Part shown: one piece after another, positions 36,450 to 44,914 of the stretch
How the letters are laid out: each line of letters starts with the position of its first letter
Position numbering within the stretch: position 1 is the first letter of the stretch
NCBI GenBank assembly: GCA_966211815.1
Contig: CBIHOD010000011.1
Span: 12,339 to 76,338, forward strand
Length of the DNA: 64,000 bases
Reading direction: 5' to 3'
DNA from: JANPCX01 sp966211815
GTDB taxonomy: Bacteria; Pseudomonadota; Gammaproteobacteria; Burkholderiales; Burkholderiaceae_C
Notes under the pieces: generated by a model
What the model was told of the DNA's origin: nothing
Database searches by the model: none
The model's input: only the letters and a program-made list of their open reading frames with translations
Translations under genes and position numbers: made by a program

Positions 36450-39400
36450 ATGGGTTGGATGGGTTTATTGGGCGGCCTGGCGCTGGCCTGGTTCATCGGG
36501 GAAGTCTTCGGCTGGCATGGCGGCGGCCTGGTCGTGCTGGGCGGCGTCATGGGATGGCTGGTCAGCCGGCTGCACCAACGCGTCGGCGACGGCGAAGCGC
36601 AGGTCAAGGCGCTGCGCGAGGAACTGGCGGCTTTGCGCGACGCGCCGGCCCCCATGTCACCGACGGCCTCGCCGCCGTCCCGGGCCGCCCAGGCCGTGGC
36701 GCCGGTGGCGGCGCCCGTCCCACTCGACATGCCGGCGCCGCTGGCCTTCCAACCGCTGCCCAGCCGGACCGGGCCCGCCCCGCTGGCGATGGCCGCGACG
36801 CTGTCGCCCATCGACGGCGATTCGACCGCGGCGGGCGAATGGGCGCCGGGCGCCGCGTCCGGCACCGGTCCCTCCACAGCTCCGACCACGCTGCCCGAGC
36901 CCGCGGTGCGGCCTTTGGAAAACGACGAGCGGTCGGTCGGGGTGACCACGTCCCTGGGCGCCACGTTGCGCGCCTGGTTCACCGGCGGCAACACCATCGT
37001 GCGGGTGGCGGTGCTCATCCTCTTCATCGGCGTGGCCTTCCTGCTGCGCTACGCGGCCGAACGCACCACGGTGCCGATCGAGCTGCGCCTGGCGGGCGTG
37101 GCGCTCGCGGGCGTCGCGCTGGTGGCGCTGGGGCGCAGGCTGCTGCGCAAGCGGCGAGGCTATGGGCTGTCGCTGCAGGGCACCGGGATCGGCATCGTCT
37201 ACCTCACGCTGTTCGCGGCCTTCCGGCTCTACGGCCTGCTGCCCGCCGGGCTGGCCTTCGGTCTGTTGGCGGCGCTGGCGGCCGTCACCGCGGTGCTGGC
37301 CGTCGGCCAGAACGCCCTGCCCCTGGCGGTCCTGGGCTTCGGCGGCGCTTTCCTGGCGCCGGTGCTCACCAGCACCGGCCAGGGCAGCCACGTGGCGCTG
37401 TTCGGTTACTGCCTGCTGCTCAACCTGGCCATCGCCTGGATCGCCCAGCGCCAGGCCTGGAAGCTGCTCAACCTGGTGGGCTTCCTCTTCACTTTCACCC
37501 TCGGCGGCGCTTGGGGCGCCAAGGCTTACGAGCCCGCGCACTTCTGGACCACCGAGCCCTTCCTGGTGCTGCACTTCCTGCTGTACCTGTTCATCGCCGT
37601 GCAGTACACGCGCCAGGTCCTGGGCCGCACCGATGCCGGCGAACACGGCGCCGGTCCGCTGCCCGCGGTCGACGGCAGCCTGCTGTTCGGCGTGCCGATC
37701 GTGGCCTTCGGGCTGCAGGCGGCGATGCTGAAGGACCAGCCCCTCGCGCTGGCGGCCAGCGCGGCGGTGATGTCGGCCCTCTACCTCGCCGTGGGCCGTT
37801 GGCTGTGGCGGCAGGCGGGAAAACAGGTCCTGCTGCTGGTGGAAGGCCTGCTGGCGCTGGGCGTGATCTTCCTCGCCCTCGTGGTGCCGCTCGCGCTGGA
37901 CGCGCGCTGGACCGCCGCCGCCTGGGCGATCCAGGGCGTGGGCGTGTTGTGGGTCGGGCTGCGCCAGCAACGCTGGTGGGCCGCCGGCATGGGGCTGCTG
38001 CTGCAGGGCGGCGCGGCCGTCACGTTCTGGGGCGGGGTGTCGGTGCGGCCGGGCTGGGCGCCGTCGCCAGTGGCGCCGGCTACCTGGCCGGGCGTGCCCG
38101 AGGCGTTCACGCCATTCCTCAACAGCGACTTCTTCGGCGCCGCGGTGCTGGCCGCGGCGGCGCTGGTCAGCGCCAGGCTGTTGCTGGCCAAGGCGCGGGC
38201 TTGCCAGCCGGGCGTCAAGCCTTCCGCCGTCCAGGACGCCCTGCCGTCCCTGCACTTGGCGATGATGGCCTCGGGGATGGTGCAGCTGTGGTGGGGCGGC
38301 TGGGTCGACCTGGCCGCCTGGGCCGCCGCCGCGCGACCGCGCATCGACACGGCCAGCCTGGCCGCCGGTTGGAGCGCCTTGCTGCTCGCCGGCCTGGAGC
38401 TGTCGCACCGCAAACTGCAATGGCCCGAACTGCGCTGGGCCGCCCGCGGCCTGCTGATGCTGGCCCTGCTGGCCTCGACCGCCGGGCTGCTCGACCACTT
38501 CGGCTCGGTTCCCGCCAGCTGGGCGCGCCTGGTCCACGGCCTGGGCTGGCTCGAAGCATCGGCCCTGACCCTGCTCGGCCTGTGGCTGCACCGCCGGCTG
38601 CGGCCGCAAGACCAGGACGGGCCGCCCGCCGACCCCCTGCTGCCGCTGGAGGCCGTGCCCCTGGCCTGGTACGCCATGCTGCAAAGCGGCGCATCGCTTT
38701 ACACGCTGTGCGCGCACCTGGTGGCCCGGCACGAGGGCTGGACGCCCGCCGCCGCCATCCTGCCGCCCACGCTGATCGCGCTGGCCCTGATGCAGCGCGC
38801 GTCGTCCAGGCGCTGGCCGGTGGGCGAAGCGAACCTGCCGCTGTACCGCGCCGCGGTGTTCCGGCCCTGGCTGGGGCTGCTGGGCCTGTGGGTGCTGGCG
38901 GTGAACGCCGCCACCGACGCCGGCATGGCCCCCCTGCCCTACCTGCCGCTGCTCAACCCGGTCGACCTGGCGCACGGCCTGGTGCTGCTCTTCGCGTTGC
39001 GGCTGGGCCAGCTCTCGCCGCGGGACGCGACGCGGGGCGCGGCCGCCCGCTGGATCGGCGGCGCGCTGGCCTTCTGGTGGCTCAACTCGGCGCTGATCCG
39101 CACCTTGCACCATTGGGCCGGCACGCCGCTGTGGTGGCAGGGCGCGCTCGGTTCCGCCCTGGTGCAGACCAGCCTCACCGTGCTGTGGACGCTCAGCGCG
39201 CTGGCCGTGATGCTCCACGCCACCCGCCGCGCCGGCCCGGCGCGCGCGCGGCCGCTGTGGATGCTCGGCGCCGCCCTGCTCGGCGTGGTGGTGCTCAAGC
39301 TTTTCCTCGTCGACCTGGCCAGCGTCGGCACGCTGCAGCGCATCGTCTCCTTCCTAGCGGTGGGCGGATTGATGCTGGTGATCGGCTATGTGTCGCCGAT

Positions 39401-39470
39401 GCCGCCGGCCGCGGCGTCCGCGGTGAAGAAAAGCGGGAACGACGCTTCCAAGGAAGGCAACAACCCATGA
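36450..39470 (+). CDS. DUF2339 polytopic membrane protein
   Basis: A 1006-residue inner-membrane protein. A short N-terminal hydrophobic segment and a coiled coil (about 40-68) are followed by a Pro/Ala-rich linker to about 165. A long array of hydrophobic helices then covers the rest, beginning GNTIVRVAVLILFIGVAFLLRYAAE, which is the DUF2339 signature region. The function is unknown. TAGAAT at 36409-36414 is a possible -10 element and GAGGGGG precedes the ATG. The stop overlaps the DUF3999 start (ATGATGA), so the two are coupled. Confidence 0.88.
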   Translation: MGWMGLLGGLALAWFIGEVFGWHGGGLVVLGGVMGWLVSRLHQRVGDGEAQVKALREELAALRDAPAPMSPTASPPSRAAQAVAPVAAPVPLDMPAPLAFQPLPSRTGPAPLAMAATLSPIDGDSTAAGEWAPGAASGTGPSTAPTTLPEPAVRPLENDERSVGVTTSLGATLRAWFTGGNTIVRVAVLILFIGVAFLLRYAAERTTVPIELRLAGVALAGVALVALGRRLLRKRRGYGLSLQGTGIGIVYLTLFAAFRLYGLLPAGLAFGLLAALAAVTAVLAVGQNALPLAVLGFGGAFLAPVLTSTGQGSHVALFGYCLLLNLAIAWIAQRQAWKLLNLVGFLFTFTLGGAWGAKAYEPAHFWTTEPFLVLHFLLYLFIAVQYTRQVLGRTDAGEHGAGPLPAVDGSLLFGVPIVAFGLQAAMLKDQPLALAASAAVMSALYLAVGRWLWRQAGKQVLLLVEGLLALGVIFLALVVPLALDARWTAAAWAIQGVGVLWVGLRQQRWWAAGMGLLLQGGAAVTFWGGVSVRPGWAPSPVAPATWPGVPEAFTPFLNSDFFGAAVLAAAALVSARLLLAKARACQPGVKPSAVQDALPSLHLAMMASGMVQLWWGGWVDLAAWAAAARPRIDTASLAAGWSALLLAGLELSHRKLQWPELRWAARGLLMLALLASTAGLLDHFGSVPASWARLVHGLGWLEASALTLLGLWLHRRLRPQDQDGPPADPLLPLEAVPLAWYAMLQSGASLYTLCAHLVARHEGWTPAAAILPPTLIALALMQRASSRRWPVGEANLPLYRAAVFRPWLGLLGLWVLAVNAATDAGMAPLPYLPLLNPVDLAHGLVLLFALRLGQLSPRDATRGAAARWIGGALAFWWLNSALIRTLHHWAGTPLWWQGALGSALVQTSLTVLWTLSALAVMLHATRRAGPARARPLWMLGAALLGVVVLKLFLVDLASVGTLQRIVSFLAVGGLMLVIGYVSPMPPAAASAVKKSGNDASKEGNNP

Positions 39471-40975
39471 TGAAGACTTCAGCGGTCGTACCCGCATCCC
39501 GCCTGCGCGCGCTTTCAGCCGCCGCTTGGTCGGCCGTGCTGATCGCCCTGCCGCCGCTGGCGCATGCTGATCCCGCCACGGCCGCCGACGACCTCGCCCG
39601 GCGCTACGCCGCCACCGCGCCGGTCAGCCTGGCGCAGCAGCAAGATGGCCTGCAACGCCTGGCGCTGCCGCTGGCCGTGCTCCAAGCGTCGCGCAGCCCG
39701 CGCTGGGCCGATGTGCGGGTGTTCGATGCCCAGGACCGGCCAGTGCCCACCGCCTGGCTGCCGACGGACTTCGATGCGCCTCCCGGCGCCGGGGACGGGG
39801 CCGCCGGCGCGGCGATCCCGGTGCCCCGTTTCGCCTGGCCCGCCCCGCCGGCGGCCGGCTCGTCGACCGTGGGCAGCGACGGCCTGCGCGTGCGGGTCGA
39901 CAGCGCCGGCGCGGTCGTGCGCATCGAATCGCCGCCTGGCAGGGCGGCCGCGTCGACACCGGCCCCACCACCGCGCGCGTGGCTGCTGGACTTGACCGGC
40001 CTGCCGCGCGCCGGAAGGCCGATCCGCCAATTGGCGCTGGACTGGCCGCGCAGCGCCGAAGGCTTCAGCGCCACCGTGCAGATCGAGGCCAGCGACGACG
40101 CCAAGCGCTGGGCGCCCATCGCCTCCAGTCCACTGCTGGAGCTGCCCGGCGACACCGCCGCGCCCCAAGTGAAGCAGGTCGACTGGCCGGCAGGCACCGC
40201 CACGCCGCGCTACCTGCGCCTGGCCTTCAGCCAGCCGCTGGACCTCACCGCCAGCGCGGTGCGGCTGCAGTCGACGCCGGAGCCGGAAGTCCTGTCCCAC
40301 GAGACGGTGAAGTTCCAGCCCGTCGCCGGCGACTCGCAGACCCCTTCCCACTGGACGCTGGACCTGAAGGGCGCCGTGCCCGTGAAGCAGTTGCGACTGG
40401 CCCTGCCCCAGGTGAACACCGTGCTGGGCATGCGCCTGGAGCAACGTACCGACGAACGCCAGCCTTGGCGCGCCGTCGCGACATTCGTCGCCTGGCGGCT
40501 GACGCGCGGCGGGCGCGAAGAGCGGTCCGCGCCCGTCGAATGGAACGACACCCTGCAGGCGCAGCCCGCCCGCCATTGGCGGCTGCTGCCCGACACCCGC
40601 ACCGCGCAGTTGCCGGCCGAACCGCTGGAAGCCACCCTCGGCTGGCGCGCGCCGCAGCTGCTCTTCGTGGCCCAGGGCGGCGGCGACTTGCGGCTGGCCG
40701 TCGGCCGCGAGCGCGACACCGACCATACCGTCGACTGGCGCACCCTCGTGCCCGGCGCCGACCGCGCCCTGCTGGCGCGCCTGCCCGAGGCGCGCCTGGG
40801 CGGGTTCACCGCCCAGGCGGCGGCACCGACCGGACTGGCGGAGCAATTGAAAGAATCCAGCACCGAAGACCGCCGCCGCTGGGCGCTGTGGGCCGTGCTC
40901 GGTGTGGCGGTGCTCGGCCTGGGCGGTCTGGCCTGGCGGCTGGGCCGAGACATGCGGACGGGCGGCGAGGGTTGA
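39467..40975 (+). CDS. DUF3999 periplasmic protein with C-terminal membrane anchor
   Basis: A 502-residue protein that follows DUF2339 with a 4-base overlap and AAGGAAGG upstream. A signal peptide ends near LPPLAHA (about residue 34). The bulk (about 35-465) is predicted periplasmic and beta-rich, and one hydrophobic helix near 470-490 (LWAVLGVAVLGLGGLAWRLG) anchors it. The DUF3999 family is often found next to DUF2339, so the pair probably forms one envelope complex (inference). No catalytic motif is visible. Confidence 0.85.
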   Translation: MMKTSAVVPASRLRALSAAAWSAVLIALPPLAHADPATAADDLARRYAATAPVSLAQQQDGLQRLALPLAVLQASRSPRWADVRVFDAQDRPVPTAWLPTDFDAPPGAGDGAAGAAIPVPRFAWPAPPAAGSSTVGSDGLRVRVDSAGAVVRIESPPGRAAASTPAPPPRAWLLDLTGLPRAGRPIRQLALDWPRSAEGFSATVQIEASDDAKRWAPIASSPLLELPGDTAAPQVKQVDWPAGTATPRYLRLAFSQPLDLTASAVRLQSTPEPEVLSHETVKFQPVAGDSQTPSHWTLDLKGAVPVKQLRLALPQVNTVLGMRLEQRTDERQPWRAVATFVAWRLTRGGREERSAPVEWNDTLQAQPARHWRLLPDTRTAQLPAEPLEATLGWRAPQLLFVAQGGGDLRLAVGRERDTDHTVDWRTLVPGADRALLARLPEARLGGFTAQAAAPTGLAEQLKESSTEDRRRWALWAVLGVAVLGLGGLAWRLGRDMRTGGEG

Positions 40976-40987
40976 GGGTTGAGGGTT
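40967..40987. repeat. Tandem heptamer repeat at the DUF3999 stop
   Basis: Three exact copies of GAGGGTT, plus a partial fourth, cover the last codons and stop (GAG GGT TGA). Loss or gain of a unit would leave the protein end unchanged because the first unit plus the following bases already supply the stop. Confidence 0.75.
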
Positions 40988-41030
40988 GAGGTGCTACGGG
41001 CCGCGGGAAATGTGCCGACGCCCGCCGCCG

Positions 41031-41109
41031 TCACCTCAGCCCTTCCCTGCAAGCGGGAGAGGGTGTGTTTCTCCCTCGCCCCCGGGCACGGGGGCGAGGG
41101 CTGAGGTGA
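41031..41109. repeat. Composite REP-like palindrome between convergent genes
   Basis: Outer arms TCACCTCAGCCCT (41031-41043) and its exact reverse complement (41097-41109) enclose a GCGGGAGAGGG half-site and an inner hairpin CCCTCGCCCCC/GGGGGCGAGGG (41073-41083 with 41090-41100). It lies between the convergent DUF3999 and hydroxypyruvate-isomerase genes and could act as a bidirectional terminator. The half-site resembles the palindrome at 26063-26086. Confidence 0.75.
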
Positions 41110-41163
41110 AGGGGAGGTGGCGAACCCACAACCCCACATTCCTGGCCACGAAGCCACCGGCCC

Positions 41164-42003
41164 TCACCGCCAGCGCCGCATCCAGCCCAGCCCTTCGGTC
41201 GTTCCCCCCGGAACCGCGCCGCGTCCCGGCCGGTATTCGCAACCCACCCAGCCGGCATAGCCCAGCGCGTCGATCTCGTCGAGAAGCGGCGCGAAGTCCA
41301 GCGTCCCGTCGTCCGCGGGGGCGATCGCCGGCTCATGCCGCCCCGGCGCGCCGGCCACTTGCAGATGGGCAACGCGGCCGCCGGGCAGGTGCAGGCGCAG
41401 CTTGGCGAGCACGTCGCCTTCCATGACCTGGCAGTGGTAGAGGTCCATCTGAACCTTGAGGCCGGGCGCCTGCACGTCGTCCAGCACGCCGTGGGCCTCG
41501 CGCTGCAGGTTGAGGAAATAACCCGGCATGTCGCGGTCGTTGATCGGCTCGATCAGCACCTCGCGCCCCGCCCTGCCTGCTTGCGCGGCCGCCCAGCGCA
41601 GGTTGTCGACATAGACCCGGCGCGCCGCGCGGCGGTCGGCGCCGGCCGCAAGCACGCCCGCCATCAGGTGGATGCGGGGGCCGTCGAGCGCCTCCGCGGT
41701 TCGCAGCGCCTGCAGCACCCCGGCGCGGAACTCGCCCTGCCGGCCGTCAATGCAGGCGGTGCCGCGGTCGCCGCGGTCCCAGGCGGCGGCCATGGCCGCG
41801 GTGTCGGCGCCGCCCGGCGGGGCGTTGAACAGCACCTGCCGCAGGCCGCAGCCGCGCAGCCGCGCCGCGATCTCGGCCTCGGGCCAGCCGTAGGGGAAGA
41901 GGAACTCCACGCCTTCGAAGCCGTCCCGCGCCGCCGCTTCGAAGCGGTCGAGGAAAGGCAGCTCGGTGTAGAGCATGGACAAATTGGCGGCGAATTTCGG
42001 CAT
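41164..42003 (-). CDS. Hydroxypyruvate isomerase / 2-oxo-tetronate isomerase family protein
   Basis: A 279-residue TIM-barrel sugar isomerase of the Hyi/OtnI group. Family landmarks are the start PKFAANLSMLYTELPFLDRF, the segment FEGVEFLFPYGW, the metal-binding E and D in LIEPINDRDMPGYFL and VQMDLYHCQVMEGD, and EYRP near the C-terminus. Hyi interconverts hydroxypyruvate and tartronate semialdehyde; OtnI acts on 2-oxo-tetronates. The neighbours (no otn or glyoxylate genes) do not settle which. The ATG at 42003 is the homology start. Confidence 0.9.
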   Translation of the reverse strand: MPKFAANLSMLYTELPFLDRFEAAARDGFEGVEFLFPYGWPEAEIAARLRGCGLRQVLFNAPPGGADTAAMAAAWDRGDRGTACIDGRQGEFRAGVLQALRTAEALDGPRIHLMAGVLAAGADRRAARRVYVDNLRWAAAQAGRAGREVLIEPINDRDMPGYFLNLQREAHGVLDDVQAPGLKVQMDLYHCQVMEGDVLAKLRLHLPGGRVAHLQVAGAPGRHEPAIAPADDGTLDFAPLLDEIDALGYAGWVGCEYRPGRGAVPGGTTEGLGWMRRWR

Positions 42004-42152
42004 GCTGGGTCGTTGTGCGGCCGCTTGGTGCGGCGGATCAGGTTGCGGCGCCCCCGGGCGCGGCGTTTGCCCGCGGCGCGACTCGGGGACCCTGGCATGA
42101 TGCGCCCTTTCGCCACAGAACCCGAGGCCGCGCAACGCGGAAGGAACACACC

Positions 42153-42500
42153 ATGAAAACCACAGAAACCGGACTCCAATACGAAGACACCGTCGTCGGC
42201 GGCGGCGAGGAAGCCCAGGCTGGCCAGGACGTCACCGTGCACTACACCGGCTGGCTCTACAAGGACGGCGAGAAAGGCTCCAAGTTCGACAGCAGCAAAG
42301 ACCGCCAGGATCCGTTCTCCTTTAGCCTGGGCGCCGGCATGGTGATCAAGGGTTGGGACCAGGGCGTGCAGGGCATGAAGGTCGGCGGCACGCGGGTGCT
42401 CGTCATCCCGCCCGAGCTGGGCTACGGCGCGCGCGGCGCCGGCGGCGTGATCCCGCCCAACGCCACGCTGATGTTCGAAGTGGAGCTGCTGGGCGTCTGA
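42153..42500 (+). CDS. FKBP-type peptidyl-prolyl cis-trans isomerase
   Basis: A 115-residue single FKBP domain, catalysing proline isomerisation, with no signal peptide and so probably cytoplasmic. Conserved elements are VTVHYTGWLYKDGEKGSKFD, the core GMVIKGWDQGVQGMKVGGTR and the closing PPNATLMFEVELLGV. The start is the ATG at 42153 after a purine-rich GGAAGGAA. It is divergent from the isomerase gene. Confidence 0.95.
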   Translation: MKTTETGLQYEDTVVGGGEEAQAGQDVTVHYTGWLYKDGEKGSKFDSSKDRQDPFSFSLGAGMVIKGWDQGVQGMKVGGTRVLVIPPELGYGARGAGGVIPPNATLMFEVELLGV

Positions 42501-42536
42501 GCCCCGGCAGGCCGCGGCCGCGAACGGGAACCACCG

Positions 42537-43487
42537 ATGCCGGTGCTCTACGACATCGTCCACACCACGGTCTACCGCTACCGCAAGCCGGTGGGCTTCG
42601 GCGAGCACCGGGTGATGTTCCGGCCGCGCGAAAGCCACGACCTGCGCGTGCTGGCGACCGACCTGCAGGTCGCGCCGAAATCCAGCGTGAGGCTCATCCA
42701 GGATCCCCACTCCAATTCGGTGGCCCTGGTGCAGCCGCTGTCCAAGGCCGACGAGCTGCGCATCGTCTGCAGCTTCACGATCGAGCACGCCCACACCTAC
42801 AACCTGGAGCTGCCGCTGTCGCCATCGGCCGAGCTTTTCCCCTTCGCCTACAGCGTGGAGGAACGCTTCGACCTGGAGCACTACATGCGCCCGCACTACG
42901 ACGACCCCAAGGGCGTGCTCAGCGCCTGGGCGCGCCAGTTCATCCGCACCGACGGGCCGACGCACACCCGGGCCTTGATGGTGGCGATGAACCAGCACAT
43001 CCGCGAGCACTTCGCCTATGAAGTGCGCGACGAGCAGGGCACCCAGCCGCCCCTGCAGACGCTGGAGCTGGGCCGCGGCACCTGCCGCGACTTCGCGCTG
43101 CTGATGATGGAGGCGCTGCGCCGCCTGGGCGTGGCCACGCGCTTCGTTTCCGGCTACCTCTACGACCCGGCGATGGACAAGCCCCCCACGGCCGGGGCCG
43201 CGTCGCCCGCCGCGCGCACCGCGCCCGCCCAGGGCGGCTCCGCCCCCGCCACGGCCCCGCCAACGGTGCTCGGCGCGGGCTACACCCACGCCTGGCTGCA
43301 GGCCTACCTGCCCGGCGCGGGCTGGGTGCCGTTCGACCCGACCAACAACCTGATGGGCGGCACCGAGCTGATCCGGGTCGGCGTGGCCCGCGACCCTTCG
43401 CTGGCCGCGCCGATCTCCGGCATCTGGTACGGCGAGCGCGACGACTACATCGGGATGACGGTGCAGGTGACGGTGCGGCGGCGGTAA
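42537..43487 (+). CDS. Transglutaminase-like cysteine protease family protein
   Basis: A 316-residue protein with an N-terminal bacterial transglutaminase-like domain (LYDIVHTTVYRYRKPV) and a papain-like core with C183 (GRGTCRDFALLMMEALR), H251 (GYTHAWLQAYLPG) and D267 (WVPFDPTNN). Residues about 214-245 form a Pro/Ala/Thr-rich insertion between the Cys and His motifs that family members usually lack. No signal peptide is seen. Such proteins are thought to act as peptidases or amidases; the substrate here is unknown. Confidence 0.88.
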   Translation: MPVLYDIVHTTVYRYRKPVGFGEHRVMFRPRESHDLRVLATDLQVAPKSSVRLIQDPHSNSVALVQPLSKADELRIVCSFTIEHAHTYNLELPLSPSAELFPFAYSVEERFDLEHYMRPHYDDPKGVLSAWARQFIRTDGPTHTRALMVAMNQHIREHFAYEVRDEQGTQPPLQTLELGRGTCRDFALLMMEALRRLGVATRFVSGYLYDPAMDKPPTAGAASPAARTAPAQGGSAPATAPPTVLGAGYTHAWLQAYLPGAGWVPFDPTNNLMGGTELIRVGVARDPSLAAPISGIWYGERDDYIGMTVQVTVRRR

Positions 43488-43588
43488 GGCCGTGCGCCGG
43501 CCGGCGTCCCGGCGGCCGATGCCCCTCGGCGGGCACCTGCGGCCCGAACCTGAGAGACTCGCCGGCTCCCTCCACCCTGCCCTCCCCA

Positions 43589-44836
43589 ATGTCCCCCGCC
43601 ATCTCCCTCTCCCCTCGCCAGGAGCGCGGCCTGCTGCTGTCGCTGGCCGGCGTGCAGTTCACCCACATCGTCGACTTCATGGTGATGATGCCGCTCGGGC
43701 CGATGTTCATCGGCCTGTTCCGCATCAGCGACGCGCAGTTCGGCTGGCTGGTGTCGGCCTACACGCTGGCCGCCGGCGTCTTCGGCCTGTTGATGGCGCC
43801 CCACGTCGACCGATTCGACCGCAAGCGCCTGCTCCTGGTCGCCTATGCCGGTTTCACGCTGGCCACTCTGGCTTGCGCTGTCGCGCCGACCTACGCCGTG
43901 CTGATGCTCGCCCGCGTGGCGGCGGGCGCCTTCGGCGGCGTGATCGGCGCGATGACGCAGACGCTGGTGGGCGACCTCATCCCCTTCGAGCGGCGCGGCC
44001 GCGCCATGGGCTTGATCATGGCGTCGTTCTCGCTGTCCACCGTGGCCGGCGTGCCGGCTTCGCTGTGGCTGGCCGACCGCTGGGGCTGGCACACGCCCTT
44101 CGTCGCGATCGGCGCGCTGTCGTCGGTGCTGTGGCTGCTGGCGGCCCGCTTCGTCCCGAGCTTCCGCGCGCCGCGGCCCCAGGGCGCGGCGCTGTCGGCC
44201 TGGGCCCAGCTGCGCGCCGGACTGGCCGAGCGCAACCACTGGCGGGCGTTCGCGCTGTCGGTGTGCATCGTCGGAGCCGGCATGAGCGTCATCCCCTACA
44301 TCACGGTGTTCAGCACCTCCAACGTCGGCATCACCAACGCGCAACTGCCCTTGATCTACCTCGCGGGCGGCGTGGCCACCTTCTTCACTTCGCGTTTCTG
44401 GGGCGTGCTGGCCGACCGCCACGGCAAAGTGCGGGTGCTGCGCGGGCTGATCGTCGCGTCGGCCTTCCCATTGATGGGGCTCACCCAGCTCGGGCCGGCA
44501 CCGCTGTGGGCCTACCTTTGCGTGACCACCGCCTTCTTCGTCTTCGTCTCGGGCCGCATGGTGCCGTCGATGGCGCTGATCACCGGCGCGGCGCAGCCGC
44601 ACCTGCGCGGCACCTTCATGACCCTGCAAGGCTGCATGCAGTCCGTCGGCATGGGCCTGGCGGCGATGGTGGGCGGCCTGTTCATCGGACGCGACGCGCA
44701 GGGCCTGGTCACCGGCTACGGCTGGAACGGTTGCCTGGCGCTGGTGATGAGCGGATTGGCGTTCTGGCTGGCCGGCAGGGTGCACCTGGTCACGGCCGCC
44801 ACCAAAGTCGCGTCGGAGAAACCGGCCGCGGTCTGA
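43589..44836 (+). CDS. Major facilitator superfamily transporter
   Basis: A 415-residue permease with about 12 hydrophobic segments. The MFS loop 2-3 motif appears as APHVDRFDRKRLLLVAY and the N-terminal pattern (VQFTHIVDFMVMMPLGPMF) resembles drug/sugar efflux members of the DHA1-like group. The substrate cannot be read. It ends at a bidirectional terminator shared with rhlE. Confidence 0.88.
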   Translation: MSPAISLSPRQERGLLLSLAGVQFTHIVDFMVMMPLGPMFIGLFRISDAQFGWLVSAYTLAAGVFGLLMAPHVDRFDRKRLLLVAYAGFTLATLACAVAPTYAVLMLARVAAGAFGGVIGAMTQTLVGDLIPFERRGRAMGLIMASFSLSTVAGVPASLWLADRWGWHTPFVAIGALSSVLWLLAARFVPSFRAPRPQGAALSAWAQLRAGLAERNHWRAFALSVCIVGAGMSVIPYITVFSTSNVGITNAQLPLIYLAGGVATFFTSRFWGVLADRHGKVRVLRGLIVASAFPLMGLTQLGPAPLWAYLCVTTAFFVFVSGRMVPSMALITGAAQPHLRGTFMTLQGCMQSVGMGLAAMVGGLFIGRDAQGLVTGYGWNGCLALVMSGLAFWLAGRVHLVTAATKVASEKPAAV

Positions 44837-44855
44837 ACAAAGGCGGCGCCGGAAA

Positions 44856-44879
44856 AAAAGGCCGCGGATGCGGCCTTTT
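44856..44879. terminator. Bidirectional terminator between MFS gene and rhlE
   Basis: AAAAGGCCGC GGAT GCGGCCTTTT forms a 10-bp stem with T runs on both strands. It lies 20 bp after the MFS stop and 36 bp after the convergent rhlE stop. Confidence 0.92.
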
Positions 44880-44914
44880 CCTTTCGAACCGCCGAGGCGG
44901 CCGGAGCTTGCCTG

